Below are positions 1-10,835 of a stretch of DNA of 64,000 bases, piece by piece. Position 1 is the stretch's first letter. Each line of letters opens with the position of its first letter. Both the position numbers and the translations under genes were made by a program. The DNA lies in assembly GCF_016881405.1 (NCBI RefSeq), contig NZ_WOFE01000005.1:62001-126000 (forward strand), read 5' to 3'. The notes beneath the pieces were generated by a model. That model was given only the letters and a program-made list of their open reading frames with translations. It had not been told where the DNA came from and ran no database searches. The DNA is from Deefgea chitinilytica (GTDB taxonomy: Bacteria; Pseudomonadota; Gammaproteobacteria; Burkholderiales; Chitinibacteraceae).

Positions 1-122
1 AAGTACTCTCTATCCCAGCCGTTTTCCGGATGGTAGCTCTCCACGACCATCACCAAAGGCTGCGCCAACGCCACATGCAAACTGAGCGCAAGACACAGCC
101 CCCAAAGCCAGCGAAACGCCAT
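1..122 (-). CDS. N-terminus of an exported protein (partial, runs off the window)
   Basis: About 40 codons are visible, starting at 122 and leaving the window at base 1. The protein opens with a short basic stretch, a hydrophobic core and an Ala-Leu-Ala end (MAFRWLWGLC, then LALSLHVALA), which looks like a Sec signal peptide. The mature part begins QPLVMVVESYHPENGWD. A 'VVESYHPE..WD' opening is typical of periplasmic substrate-binding-like proteins of the ABC_sub_bind kind found in this group; that family call is inference from few residues. The start codon overlaps the stop codon of the upstream ACT-domain gene by one base (TAATG), so the two are probably translationally coupled. This gene is too short here to say more. 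Confidence 0.6.
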   Translation of the reverse strand, partial: MAFRWLWGLCLALSLHVALAQPLVMVVESYHPENGWDREY

Positions 123-631
123 TACTCCGCCCACTCGACCATCAAATCATCGGCAATCGCTTCTAAATCGCGGCGCACATGGCCTAAATCTACACTGATT
201 GGCGCAGAGAGCAGCGCTTGCGCATGAAACATCGTTTCGCCCGACATCGGTGCACTATCGAGCCATGTTTCCAGTTTTTCTACGTTAACCCCAAAACGCG
301 CCAAAATAGTTGATACGTCTTTGACAATCCCGATTCGATCATGCCCGACCAAGCTCAAAGCCACGCTTTGTGATGCGGCGTGAGCCAGCTCGGCCTGTTC
401 GGCATCCAACACGCCACGCACATCTAAACTCGGCAAGGCTTGCAGTGCGGCTAATAACAAAGTGCCATCTCCATTCACCGCGACTTTGACAATCCCCGCA
501 AACTGCCCTGCCAACCGTGAAAATGATGACTCCAGCCAATTGCCTTGTTGTTGTGAAATCACCGCAGCTAACTGCTCGACCAAGCCCGGTTTGTCCTGCC
601 CAATAACTGATACAACCAATATATTTTTCAT
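122..631 (-). CDS. ACT-domain protein, GcvR-like (glycine cleavage repressor family)
   Basis: A 169-residue protein with two ACT-type halves. The first begins with NILVVSVIGQDKPGLVEQLA (residues 3-22) and the second with VALSLVGHDRIGIVKDVSTI (about residues 91-110). Each carries the ligand-binding 'G.D..G.v' turn. This tandem-ACT layout matches GcvR-type proteins, which in E. coli modulate GcvA control of the glycine cleavage operon. No gcv gene is nearby, so the exact target is unknown. The frame is open 21 codons further upstream, but the ATG at 631 has a clear AGGGG ribosome-binding site and begins with the conserved MKNILVV, so I chose it. The downstream exported-protein gene overlaps its stop by one base. 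Confidence 0.8.
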   Translation of the reverse strand: MKNILVVSVIGQDKPGLVEQLAAVISQQQGNWLESSFSRLAGQFAGIVKVAVNGDGTLLLAALQALPSLDVRGVLDAEQAELAHAASQSVALSLVGHDRIGIVKDVSTILARFGVNVEKLETWLDSAPMSGETMFHAQALLSAPISVDLGHVRRDLEAIADDLMVEWAE

Positions 632-942
632 TGCTTTGCCCCTGTTAAATTCGCAATCAAACTTCATGTTTGTGAGCTTAGCCGATTTCAACAATGATTC
701 TTAACTGAATTAAAAATTCGATACGAATAACCCACAATAGCAATAGCGATGTGAGCAAAGTGAATTGGGTTATCCCCCTCCTACCACAGGGTCACACTAG
801 TTTAAGTTATGGGCAAAACAATCTTGCCCGACTGTAGGGATGAAGTCTCGATACCAAGGCCATAAAATTGGCAGGCTGAAATTGATCAAATTGCCGCTTT
901 GATGCATTTCGAGTCAGAGAAGCTGAAATAAACCAAAATAAT
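632..942. other. Spacer between the GcvR-like gene and the AraC regulator
   Basis: About 310 bases without a supported gene. It holds the upstream region of the GcvR-like gene and the downstream end of the AraC-type gene, both on the minus strand. The part near 680-730 is AT-rich. I see no convincing promoter, hairpin or RNA gene. Confidence 0.5.
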
Positions 943-1713
943 TTACTGAAAAAAGTTACTTGGTGAAATGCCAAATTGGCGTTTGAACATCGCAGTAAAT
1001 GCACTGGGGCTGTTGTAGCCGCAATCAAAAGCCACATCAATCACCCGCTCGCCTTGAGCGAGTCGTTCCAACGCATTGAGCAAGCGAGCTTGCCGTCGCC
1101 ATTCGCCCAATGTCATCCCGGTAACCTTATTAAATCGTCGCTGCAGGGTGCGCGCATCGACGCCAGCTTGGCTGGCCCAGTACTCTGTTGTGCGGCTTTC
1201 ATCGGAGTTAGACAAAATATCGGCGCAAACCCCGCGTAACAATTTGTCATCGGGCATCGGTAATTGCATCGGTAGCGTAGTGAGTGTTTTCACTTCATTG
1301 AGCAGTAATTGCGCAATCATCTGGCTGCGCGGCCGGATGGGCTGTTCCTGATAATCAATGCTGATCGCCGCCAAAATCAGCTCGCGCATCAACGGGGTGA
1401 TTTCAAGGACACAACATTCACTTGGCAAATCTTGCACTGCGTCGGGACGAATATAAATCGAGCGCACTTCAACTAATCCGATCATAAACACTTCGTGCCA
1501 TACGCCAGCGGGCACCCAAATACCACGATTGGGCGGCACGATCCATTGTCCGAGTGGCGTGATCACGCGCATCACGCCGCTAATCGCATACAGTAGCTGG
1601 GCAACTTCATGCCAATGGCGAATCGTGGCTGAGCCGGGCTGATGATCCACGGCCTTGCCGTGGAGTAATGCGCCTGCCATATCGCGCAATGGACCAACTC
1701 TTTCGATGAGCAT
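943..1713 (-). CDS. AraC-family transcriptional regulator with N-terminal cupin domain (NimR-like)
   Basis: A 256-residue regulator. The N-terminal half is a cupin sensor domain: IRHWHEVAQLLYAISGVM around residues 31-48 and IWVPAGVWHE around residues 65-74 carry the typical histidines and the 'P..gIW.P...H' strand. The C-terminal half is an AraC DNA-binding domain with two helix-turn-helix units (RTLQRRFNKVTGMTLGEWRR, then VIDVAFDCGYNSPSAFTAMF). The arrangement is that of the NimR/YeaM group, which in E. coli controls a divergently transcribed MFS exporter. Here too the gene is divergent from an MFS exporter starting at 1816, with 102 bases between them, so local control of that transporter is the natural inference. 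The inducer is unknown. Confidence 0.88.
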   Translation of the reverse strand: MLIERVGPLRDMAGALLHGKAVDHQPGSATIRHWHEVAQLLYAISGVMRVITPLGQWIVPPNRGIWVPAGVWHEVFMIGLVEVRSIYIRPDAVQDLPSECCVLEITPLMRELILAAISIDYQEQPIRPRSQMIAQLLLNEVKTLTTLPMQLPMPDDKLLRGVCADILSNSDESRTTEYWASQAGVDARTLQRRFNKVTGMTLGEWRRQARLLNALERLAQGERVIDVAFDCGYNSPSAFTAMFKRQFGISPSNFFQ

Positions 1714-1719
1714 GTCGTT

Positions 1720-1746
1720 TTCTCGATAGTATTTGCCTTATTCTCG
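1720..1746. promoter_or_regulatory. Candidate AraC-type operator (TTCTCG direct repeat)
   Basis: The hexamer TTCTCG occurs at 1720-1725 and again at 1741-1746, a spacing of 21 bases (two helical turns), in the divergent spacer between the AraC regulator and the MFS gene. AraC-family proteins often bind direct repeats spaced by two turns. Only the repeat is seen; its role is inference. Confidence 0.3.
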
Positions 1747-1815
1747 CAGGACAGGCAGGGGTAATGTCAATAAGATGTGTTCTCAACTTATCCCATAAAC
1801 CACTTGGAGCGTCAG

Positions 1816-3015
1816 ATGAATACCGCGACGATTACCAGCCAGCCCGAGCGCGTATCGACCCGATACCGCGTTTTGGCGGCCATCAGCAGTGCCCATTTTC
1901 TCAATGACATGATGCAATCGCTGATCTTAGCTTTATATCCTATGCTAAAGGGCAACTATCACCTCAGCTTTGCTCAGCTCGGTTTGATTACGCTGACCTA
2001 CCAAATCACCGCGTCAATTTTGCAGCCGCTGATCGGTGCCGTGACGGATAAACGCCCACAGCAGTATTCGCTGGTGCTCGGCATGGGCTTTACCTTAGTT
2101 GGGCTACTGCTCTTGTCGCAAGCCGACTCCTTTCCCTTGATCTTGCTGGCCGCAGGCTTGGTCGGAACAGGTTCATCGATCTTTCATCCAGAGTCATCAC
2201 GCATCGCGCGCTTTGCGTCAGGCGGGCTGCATGGCTTGGCGCAATCACTGTTTCAGGTCGGTGGAAATGCGGGCAGTGCAACGGGACCGCTGCTTGCAGC
2301 GCTGATTGTGATACCACTTGGTCAGCCAAGTTTGGCGTGGTTTTCATTGGCAGCCCTGTTGGCGATGGGCGTTCTGTGGCGTATTAGTCTGTGGTACTCA
2401 CACCAGCAAAAAACGCAGGGTCACAAAGGCAATGCAAAAACCGCGCCATTTACGGCACGCAAAACTCTGTGGGTGATGGGCGTACTTTTGACACTATTAA
2501 TGACCAAGTTTGTCTATATGGCTAGCTTCCAGAGCTATTACACGTTTTATCTGATTGAGCGTTTTTCACTAGCACCACAGCAAGCGCAATTATTGTTGTT
2601 CGTATTTCTATTTGCCGTCGCTTTGGGCACGGTGCTTGGCGGCCCGATTGGTGATCGCATCGGCCGCAAAACGGTAATCTGGTTCTCGATCTTGGGTGCC
2701 GCGCCATTCTCAATTGCCTTACCTTATGTCGGTTTAACCGGTACGATTACATTGAGCTTTATCGTAGGACTGATTATGTCTTCCGCGTTTTCGGCAATGT
2801 TGGTTTATGCGCAAGAACTTATGCCGGGTAAAGTTGGTATGGTATCGGGGCTATTTTTTGGTCTGGCTTTCGGCATAGCCGGGATTGGTGCAGCTGTGAT
2901 TGGACGTTTAGCCGATAACTACGGAATTATCAATATTTACCTTATGCTGGCCTATTTGCCATTACTTGGTATGGTGGCTGGGCTATTACCGAAAATAGAA
3001 CATACCAAAAATTAG
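1816..3015 (+). CDS. fsr: MFS transporter, fosmidomycin resistance (Fsr) family
   Basis: A 399-residue inner-membrane exporter of the major facilitator superfamily with about 12 hydrophobic segments. Features of the Fsr group are SAHFLNDMMQSLILALYPML near residues 22-41, the loop 'LIGAVTDKRPQQYSL' after TM2, the GTGSSIFHPESSR segment before residue 135, and GGPIGDRIGRKTVIW in the central loop. Fsr proteins export fosmidomycin and related compounds in E. coli; the real substrate here is unknown. The frame is open 13 codons further upstream, but the ATG at 1816 has a GGAG ribosome-binding site (TTGGAGCGTCAG) and gives the expected N-terminus. It is divergent from a NimR-like regulator, which probably controls it. 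Confidence 0.82.
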   Translation: MNTATITSQPERVSTRYRVLAAISSAHFLNDMMQSLILALYPMLKGNYHLSFAQLGLITLTYQITASILQPLIGAVTDKRPQQYSLVLGMGFTLVGLLLLSQADSFPLILLAAGLVGTGSSIFHPESSRIARFASGGLHGLAQSLFQVGGNAGSATGPLLAALIVIPLGQPSLAWFSLAALLAMGVLWRISLWYSHQQKTQGHKGNAKTAPFTARKTLWVMGVLLTLLMTKFVYMASFQSYYTFYLIERFSLAPQQAQLLLFVFLFAVALGTVLGGPIGDRIGRKTVIWFSILGAAPFSIALPYVGLTGTITLSFIVGLIMSSAFSAMLVYAQELMPGKVGMVSGLFFGLAFGIAGIGAAVIGRLADNYGIINIYLMLAYLPLLGMVAGLLPKIEHTKN

Positions 3016-3341
3016 CTTTAAGTGAAAAATGTTGAACTACCTATTTTATTTTGGCCTTCTACAAAGATAGCCGGACTATCCGCTTAGGTGGCCGAGGAGT
3101 CAAAGCCGAAGTTCGATTGTTAAAAGGCCGCAAACCATCAAGTTGCGGCCTTCCCCATTTTCAAATCAGTCTACTGTTGCTCCACAATGTTCAGATATCG
3201 TTAGTTTTTAGCTTCACATTTTGTTCTAAGTCATTTCATATTAAATGAGTAAACATTTTAAACGCCAACGACAAAACAATTTTCCATTGAAGACTAGCTA
3301 GATGAACAACCAATGATTTAAAAAGAAAATGGGCTGCGATT
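3016..3341. other. Convergent spacer between the MFS gene and the FGE-like gene
   Basis: About 325 bases between two genes that point at each other. It contains a strong hairpin (3124-3152, listed separately). A 65-codon open frame from 3051 has no ribosome-binding site, has unlikely composition and reads through the hairpin, so it is not called. The rest, up to 3341, is AT-rich and featureless to me. Confidence 0.5.
3124..3152. terminator. Hairpin, probable bidirectional terminator
   Basis: Perfect 10-bp inverted repeat: AAGGCCGCAA at 3124-3133 and TTGCGGCCTT at 3143-3152, with a 9-base loop. It lies between the convergent MFS and FGE-like genes. There is no long T run on either side, so termination is likely but not certain. 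Confidence 0.55.
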
Positions 3342-4364
3342 TCACTCATTTATATCGGACGTTCTAATTGATCGAGCCAAGCGAAAACCCGTCGCGCCCC
3401 CCTTGTTGTAAATATCATCATGAGTAACTGACGGACGATCTACCAGATGTATACCTGGGCCGTTATCCCAACTGCCACCACGCATAACGCGGAACGAATC
3501 GCTGGCATCGCCTACTGGATTCACTTGCGGGACTTCGGTATAAACGCGGGGTGCATCATTGGTCCATTCCCAAACGCTGCCTGACATATCATATAGTCCC
3601 AACTCATTGGGCGGGAAGCTACCTACTGGAGCCAAACGCGAAAAACCATCGTCAACCTCCCATGTATATCCTTCAGGAAGTGGATCCAGACCTCGGGAAG
3701 CCAAATACTCTGGGTTGAAAAAAGCTTTAAATTGACTATCGGCAATATTCGCTGCGGGTTTGCCACTAACGATAGGTTCACCATTGCCCCAGGTATTAAT
3801 AATGTCCTGACCACGATTACGAGCAGCATATTCCCACTCAGCCTCGGTGGGGAGTCGATAGCCGATTACACGACTTACATCACGGGTTGGGTTGCCGGCC
3901 GCATCAATTAGTTCGCCCGTCCTTTCGTTGTAGGCTTTAGGCCAACCCTTCTCTCGGTTTAGCCAGTTGATGTATTTCACAGCATCAAACCAGCTGACAT
4001 TGACTACAGGGCGATTACCCCTTCCAAGGTCGACTTTGCCACCATCAAGCGAGCTGACTTTAGGCAGGCCCATCATCATGGTGTAATAGTCAAATTCTTT
4101 GAAGGTAACTTCGGTCGAGTTGAGATAAAAACTGGATACCGTCACTGGATGCGCGGGTAACTCATTATCGCAAGATTCCACATAGAAAAAACAAGGCGTA
4201 TCGGCAACCGTACGTCCCATGACGAAGGTGCCGCCAAGCACTTTCACCATTTTTCCCTTTAGTGCAGGATTTATTTGACTGCCACTGCCCTGCACATTAT
4301 CTGCGATTGCGGCAGGAGCCGCAAAAACGGCGATGATGGCCAGTAGGCCGATTGTTTTTTTCAT
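3342..4364 (-). CDS. Exported SUMF1/formylglycine-generating-enzyme-fold protein
   Basis: A 340-residue protein with a signal peptide (MKKTIGLLAIIAVFAAPAAI, cleavage after about residue 21). The rest is an FGE-sulfatase (SUMF1) domain: GGTFVMGRT near residue 45, the 'HPVTVSSFYLNSTEVTFKEF' strand, NRPVVNVSWFDAVKYINWLN, YRLPTEAEWEYAARN, MSGSVWEWTND, MRGGSWDN and the final GATGFRLAR. The fold includes the FGEs that activate sulfatases, but also many exported proteins with other or unknown roles. I see no sulfatase nearby, so enzyme activity should not be assumed. A ribosome-binding site (GGAGAG) precedes the ATG. The gene stands alone, convergent with the MFS gene on one side and with a 566-base spacer on the other. 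Confidence 0.85.
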   Translation of the reverse strand: MKKTIGLLAIIAVFAAPAAIADNVQGSGSQINPALKGKMVKVLGGTFVMGRTVADTPCFFYVESCDNELPAHPVTVSSFYLNSTEVTFKEFDYYTMMMGLPKVSSLDGGKVDLGRGNRPVVNVSWFDAVKYINWLNREKGWPKAYNERTGELIDAAGNPTRDVSRVIGYRLPTEAEWEYAARNRGQDIINTWGNGEPIVSGKPAANIADSQFKAFFNPEYLASRGLDPLPEGYTWEVDDGFSRLAPVGSFPPNELGLYDMSGSVWEWTNDAPRVYTEVPQVNPVGDASDSFRVMRGGSWDNGPGIHLVDRPSVTHDDIYNKGGATGFRLARSIRTSDINE

Positions 4365-4930
4365 TATTGCTCTCCATCCTCATTAAATTTAACTCAGCAT
4401 CTTTTGTGCGAAGCTTGGTTTTTCACATCGAAATAACGAGTAGTTTTTCAAAATGATTCACCAGAAGAGAGAATTAAGCTAATTCAAGGAAATAACCATC
4501 TTACAAGTATGGTTGTTGTGAGATTACTACTGTATTTAGTTACGCATGCCACTAAACGCGGCACCAAACCTTGGGATAAGATGATTATCTGGGCGTTCGC
4601 TAAGGCCGAACTACTGCCGCTGAGTAAAGTTCACTGAGCGGCAGCTTTACTGTTGTATTCTATCGCTACTACTCACTCCCTCGCTGGCTCAGCGTATGCT
4701 GTAACCGAACAATTACCCTTAAGAATTGGTCTTTAACATATCAGCAGCATAACCCGTAACAAACAAAATCCTACATAGCTTATTGCAAGTCCTACCGCGA
4801 CTTTCGTGTATAAATAAAGCAAGGACTCAATAAAAAAGCCCCTTTCGGGGCTGTTTTAGCTTCAAACTGAAATCCAAAAAATCTAGAAAAGTGGGAAATA
4901 TCTAGAAGTTAATGGGATCCTACAACAAAA
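4365..4930. other. 566-base spacer with possible gene remnants
   Basis: No intact gene. A hairpin with arms CTGCCGCT (4614-4621) and AGCGGCAG (4637-4644) is visible. On the minus strand near 4734-4800 a frame reads CRILFVTGYAADMLKTN before a stop. 'ILFVTGYA' resembles strand 4 of a response-regulator receiver domain, so this may be a relic. On the plus strand from about 4508 a 42-codon frame (MVVVRLLLYLVTHATKRG...) is open, but I do not recognise it. The gyrB terminator lies at 4832-4852. Confidence 0.4.
4832..4852 (-). terminator. Rho-independent terminator downstream of gyrB
   Basis: Stem AGCCCC (4837-4842) and GGGGCT (4847-4852) around a TTTC loop. Read on the minus strand it is followed by a run of T (A4832-4837 on the plus strand). 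It lies about 80 bases beyond the gyrB stop codon. Confidence 0.8.
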
Positions 4931-7533
<2,603 letters not shown>

Positions 7534-8640
7534 CTAGATGCGCATCGGCATCACAATATATTTGAAGTGTTGATTATCAGGGATGGTGACCAAGACGCTG
7601 GAATTAACATCGCCAAAGTAGCAATGCAAAGTTTCTACCGATAAATTGGTCAACACATCGAGTAGATATTGAATATTAAAGCCGATATCCAGCGGTTCGC
7701 CGTTATAACCGACTTCGACTTCTTCTTGGGCTTCTTCTTGCTCATTGTTATTGCACAAAATTTTCAGCGTGCTGTCGGTCAAGACTAAACGAACCCCGCG
7801 GAATTTTTCGTTCGACAAAATCGCCGCGCGTTGCATCGCCGACAACAGCGCCTGACGATCTACTGTGAGCAATTTGTCATTGTTTTGCGGAATCACGCGG
7901 TTGTAGTCGGGGAATTTACCGTCAACCACTTTGCTGTGAATCACGATTTTGCCAAAGCTAAATTTGACTTGATTGCTCGCAATATCGATGGTGACTTCGT
8001 CATCCACATCACCGAGCAATTTGAATAATTCCAGAATCGTTTTACGTGGCAAAATGACTTCGTTTTTCTCAAACGACGTCGCCAATTCAGTCGACACAAA
8101 GCCCAAACGGTGACCATCGGTCGCAACTAGTTTGAGCAAATTACCATCAGTGACCATAAACAAGCCATTGAGGTAATAGCGAATATCTTGATGTGCCATC
8201 GCAAATTGCACACGGCCTAGCAAGGCTTTCAATTGGCCTTGTGGCAAACGAATCGTCGCGCGCAGATTAGTATCCACCGCCAACTCAGGGAAATCCGCTG
8301 CGGGCAAGGTTTGCAACGCAAAGCGACTTTTGCCCGCTTTAATCGTCAAACGACCTTCGGCCTCTTCGAGGCTCACGACGGTTTTGTCGGGTATAGCTCG
8401 CAAAATGTCGGACATTTTTTTCGCCGCAACCGTAATGGCAAAATCGCCGCCCGAAAAGCCTTCCGCTTGTTGGCTGCTGATTTGAATTTCAAGGTCAGTA
8501 CCGGTGAACGACAGCGCATCGCCGTCTTTTTTAATCAGCACATTCGACAAGATCGGCAAAGTATGTCGACGCTCAACAATACCGGTTACCGTCGCCAAAG
8601 GTTTTAGGAGCGAATCGCGTTCAGCTTGCAGCAGTTGCAT
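7534..8640 (-). CDS. dnaN: DNA polymerase III subunit beta (sliding clamp)
   Basis: A 368-residue ring-forming clamp that tethers DNA polymerase III to DNA. It is recognised by its N-terminus (MQLLQAERDSLLKPLATVTG, then IVERRHTLPILSNVLI), by the three repeated clamp domains, and by the C-terminal FKYIVMPMRI, which matches the usual 'yiVMPMRL' end. Length is normal for the family. A GTGAGAG ribosome-binding site precedes the ATG. It lies between dnaA and gyrB on the same strand. The 246-base dnaA-dnaN spacer contains an inverted-repeat element (8800-8848). Confidence 0.97.
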   Translation of the reverse strand: MQLLQAERDSLLKPLATVTGIVERRHTLPILSNVLIKKDGDALSFTGTDLEIQISSQQAEGFSGGDFAITVAAKKMSDILRAIPDKTVVSLEEAEGRLTIKAGKSRFALQTLPAADFPELAVDTNLRATIRLPQGQLKALLGRVQFAMAHQDIRYYLNGLFMVTDGNLLKLVATDGHRLGFVSTELATSFEKNEVILPRKTILELFKLLGDVDDEVTIDIASNQVKFSFGKIVIHSKVVDGKFPDYNRVIPQNNDKLLTVDRQALLSAMQRAAILSNEKFRGVRLVLTDSTLKILCNNNEQEEAQEEVEVGYNGEPLDIGFNIQYLLDVLTNLSVETLHCYFGDVNSSVLVTIPDNQHFKYIVMPMRI

Positions 8641-8799
8641 TTACTCTCACCCATTTAATGTTTTTAAGATGTATCACAAGTTGCACGATTCTACCGCAAA
8701 TCGTGCCTAAAATCAGGAATGCGAAAGCTTTCCGACGGCAAAACGGCAAGATCAGTCTGGGTCTTGCCCAATAGCCAGTAAAGCACACAATTAATACAA

Positions 8800-8848
8800 G
8801 GGTATTGCGCTCTAGCCATCACTTAAAAACAACTAGCGAGCAATACCC
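8800..8848. repeat. Intergenic inverted-repeat element, GCAATACCC family, copy 1
   Basis: Left arm GGGTATTGCGCTCTAG (8800-8815) and right arm CTAGCGAGCAATACCC (8833-8848) pair at 13 of 16 positions around a 17-base AT-rich loop. The same right-arm core (CTAGCRAGCAATACCC) recurs upstream of mnmE, and AGCAATACCC recurs at 32127-32137. The element sits between dnaA and dnaN and could act as a hairpin in their transcript. Confidence 0.6.
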
Positions 8849-8886
8849 CAAAACAAAAACAATCAAGCCGGAATCATGTAGTCCGA

Positions 8887-10278
8887 TCAAGAACGCAACA
8901 TTTGCAGCAACACACTGTATTGATGCGCCATTTCGCTATCAGTGTTGCGGAATTCTTCAATCGTGCGACACGCATGCAAGACTGTCGTGTGATCGCGGCC
9001 ACCAAACGCGTCGCCAATTGCAGGCAAACTCATTTGGGTTAATTCCTTAGTCAGCGTCATTGCCATTTGTCGTGGTCGTGCAATATCGCGAGTGCGCTTT
9101 TTGCTGTGCATATCGGCCACTTTAATTTTGTAAAAGTCGGCGACCGTTTTTTGAATATTTTCGACCGAAACTTGGCGATTACCGGAAGCCAAAATATCGC
9201 GCAGCGCTTCTTTGGCTGAGTCAACCGTAATCGGCTGATTGGTAAAGCGCGCATACGCCAGCACGCGTTTGAGCGCGCCTTCGAGCTCACGCACATTCGA
9301 GCGGATATTTTTCGCCATAAAGAAAGCCACATTCGCATCGAGCTTAAAATGCTCGGCTTCGGCTTTCTTCATCAAAATCGCCACACGCATTTCGGTTTCT
9401 GGCGGCTCGATCGGCACGATCAAACCCCAAGAAAAACGGCTGGTTAAGCGCTCTTGCAAGCCATCAATTTCCCGAGGAATTTTGTCCGATGTGAGAATAA
9501 TTTGCTTGCCGCTTTCGAGTAGCGCATTAAATAAATAGAAAAACTCTTCTTGCGTACGATCTTTGCCGACGAAAAATTGAATATCGTCGACCAGCAATAA
9601 ATCCAGCGAATGATAGTAGCGCTTAAATTCATCGAATGACTTGTGCTGATAGGCCTTCACCACGTCTTGCACGTATTTTTCGGCATGAATATAGCGAATT
9701 TTGGCTTGCGGGTTATGTTGATGTACAAAATTACCAATCGCTTGGATCAAATGCGTTTTACCTAAACCCACACCGCCATATACAAACAGCGGGTTGTAAC
9801 TAACGCCAGGATTTTCCGCAACTTGCATCGCGGCGGCGCGCGCCACCTGATTGGCTTTACCGGTCACCAAGGCATCAAAGCTATGCGAAGGATTCAAGCG
9901 CGTGGTTTCATGGCTAGCACCGCTGGCGTCAAAACGCTTGCTTTGCTTGACCGGTGCTGCTGATTGCGCAGGCTCATTCGGCGTCGCCGCGGCACTGGCA
10001 GCTGGAGCGGCCATTCTCGGCGCAGACGCAGCAACTTGACCGACTTTCAGCTCAATCAAAGGCGGCACACCATTGCACAGTTTCGCAGCTGCCATTTCAA
10101 TCATACCCAGATAGCGGTCACGAATGAATTGCAAGAAAATTTGATTGGGGACGGCAATCACTAAAGTTTCGTCCACCATTTGCGCTGCCAGCGGCTTAAT
10201 CCAGATATTAAACTGGCTCGCACCTAGATTTTGCTGCAGCTCATTTAAGCAATGCGGCCAAAGGGTATCGATTTGCAT
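8887..10278 (-). CDS. dnaA: Chromosomal replication initiator protein DnaA
   Basis: A 463-residue AAA+ initiator that binds DnaA boxes at oriC and opens the DNA. Domain I is at the N-terminus (WPHCLNELQQNLGASQFNIW), domain II is an Ala/Pro-rich linker at about residues 85-130, and domain III has Walker A (VYGGVGLGKTHLIQ near residue 170) and Walker B (LLLVDDIQFFVGKDRTQEEF). Domain IV ends with the DNA-binding signature GGRDHTTVLHACRTIEEF. Length is normal. A GGGTGATTCCTG stretch precedes the ATG. dnaN and gyrB follow on the same strand, and rpmH is divergent on the other side of the candidate origin spacer. Confidence 0.97.
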   Translation of the reverse strand: MQIDTLWPHCLNELQQNLGASQFNIWIKPLAAQMVDETLVIAVPNQIFLQFIRDRYLGMIEMAAAKLCNGVPPLIELKVGQVAASAPRMAAPAASAAATPNEPAQSAAPVKQSKRFDASGASHETTRLNPSHSFDALVTGKANQVARAAAMQVAENPGVSYNPLFVYGGVGLGKTHLIQAIGNFVHQHNPQAKIRYIHAEKYVQDVVKAYQHKSFDEFKRYYHSLDLLLVDDIQFFVGKDRTQEEFFYLFNALLESGKQIILTSDKIPREIDGLQERLTSRFSWGLIVPIEPPETEMRVAILMKKAEAEHFKLDANVAFFMAKNIRSNVRELEGALKRVLAYARFTNQPITVDSAKEALRDILASGNRQVSVENIQKTVADFYKIKVADMHSKKRTRDIARPRQMAMTLTKELTQMSLPAIGDAFGGRDHTTVLHACRTIEEFRNTDSEMAHQYSVLLQMLRS

Positions 10279-10540
10279 CAGGAATCACCCAGAACAATGA
10301 TGAATGACAGTTGCGCATCAAGTGCACGACAAAGAATTAAATGCATAAAGCGCAGTTCACCACGGAAAATAATCTATTGGCACACGGATCAAAGCCCAAA
10401 GCGGCGATGAATCTATTTTTGATGGCCATGAAGGTTGTAAGGCGCACCGTCATGTATCTATATATACGTCCTATACCTAACGGCGATTGAGGCCACAGAA
10501 AGTCACCAAGAGCAGCGCATTGTACTCGCAAGTGCCGGAC

Positions 10541-10549
10541 TTATCCACA
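10541..10549. promoter_or_regulatory. DnaA box
   Basis: TTATCCACA, an exact match to the consensus 9-mer bound by DnaA, in the dnaA-rpmH spacer. Confidence 0.75.
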
Positions 10550-10592
10550 AGCAAGATAGATGAACGGCCATCGCCTTATCTCGCCCTTTGAC

Positions 10593-10622
10593 TTGACAAG
10601 ACACTAGCAACACTGATTAAAT
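10593..10622 (+). promoter_or_regulatory. Putative sigma-70 promoter of rpmH-rnpA
   Basis: TTGACA at 10593-10598 (6/6) and TTAAAT at 10617-10622 (4/6 to the -10 consensus) with an 18-base spacer, about 40 bases before the rpmH start. Confidence 0.5.
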
Positions 10623-10660
10623 CACGTGTTTACTGCCCAATTAGCACTTAGGATTTAGTC

Positions 10661-10795
10661 ATGAAACGTACTTTCCAACCTTCTGTAATCAAACGTAAGC
10701 GCACTCACGGCTTCCGTGCTCGCATGGCAACCGTTGGTGGCGTTCGCGTATTGAACGCACGCCGCGCTAAAGGCCGCAAAGTTTTATCGGCTTAA
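10661..10795 (+). CDS. rpmH: 50S ribosomal protein L34
   Basis: A 44-residue, very basic ribosomal protein of the large subunit. The sequence opens [20 protein letters not shown] and ends KGRKVLSA, the normal L34 form and length. It is divergent from dnaA and directly followed by rnpA, yidD and yidC, the standard bacterial order. Confidence 0.98.
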   Translation: MKRTFQPSVIKRKRTHGFRARMATVGGVRVLNARRAKGRKVLSA

Positions 10796-10835
10796 GCTGT
10801 TGCGAAGCCAAGCACCTGCCTCCGTTTTGAACGGC

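Larger units (their letters stand above)
10279..10660. other. dnaA-rpmH spacer, candidate oriC region
   Basis: A 382-base divergent spacer between dnaA and rpmH, a place where oriC often lies. It holds one perfect DnaA box (10541-10549), an AT-rich tract near 10450-10475 (TATCTATATATACG), and the rpmH promoter. I see only one perfect box where a full origin would usually show several, so the origin call is tentative. The box may instead serve dnaA autoregulation. Confidence 0.4.

Noticed and set aside
3051-3248. 65-codon open frame on the plus strand
   Set aside because: No ribosome-binding site, unlikely amino-acid pattern, and it reads through the 3124-3152 hairpin.
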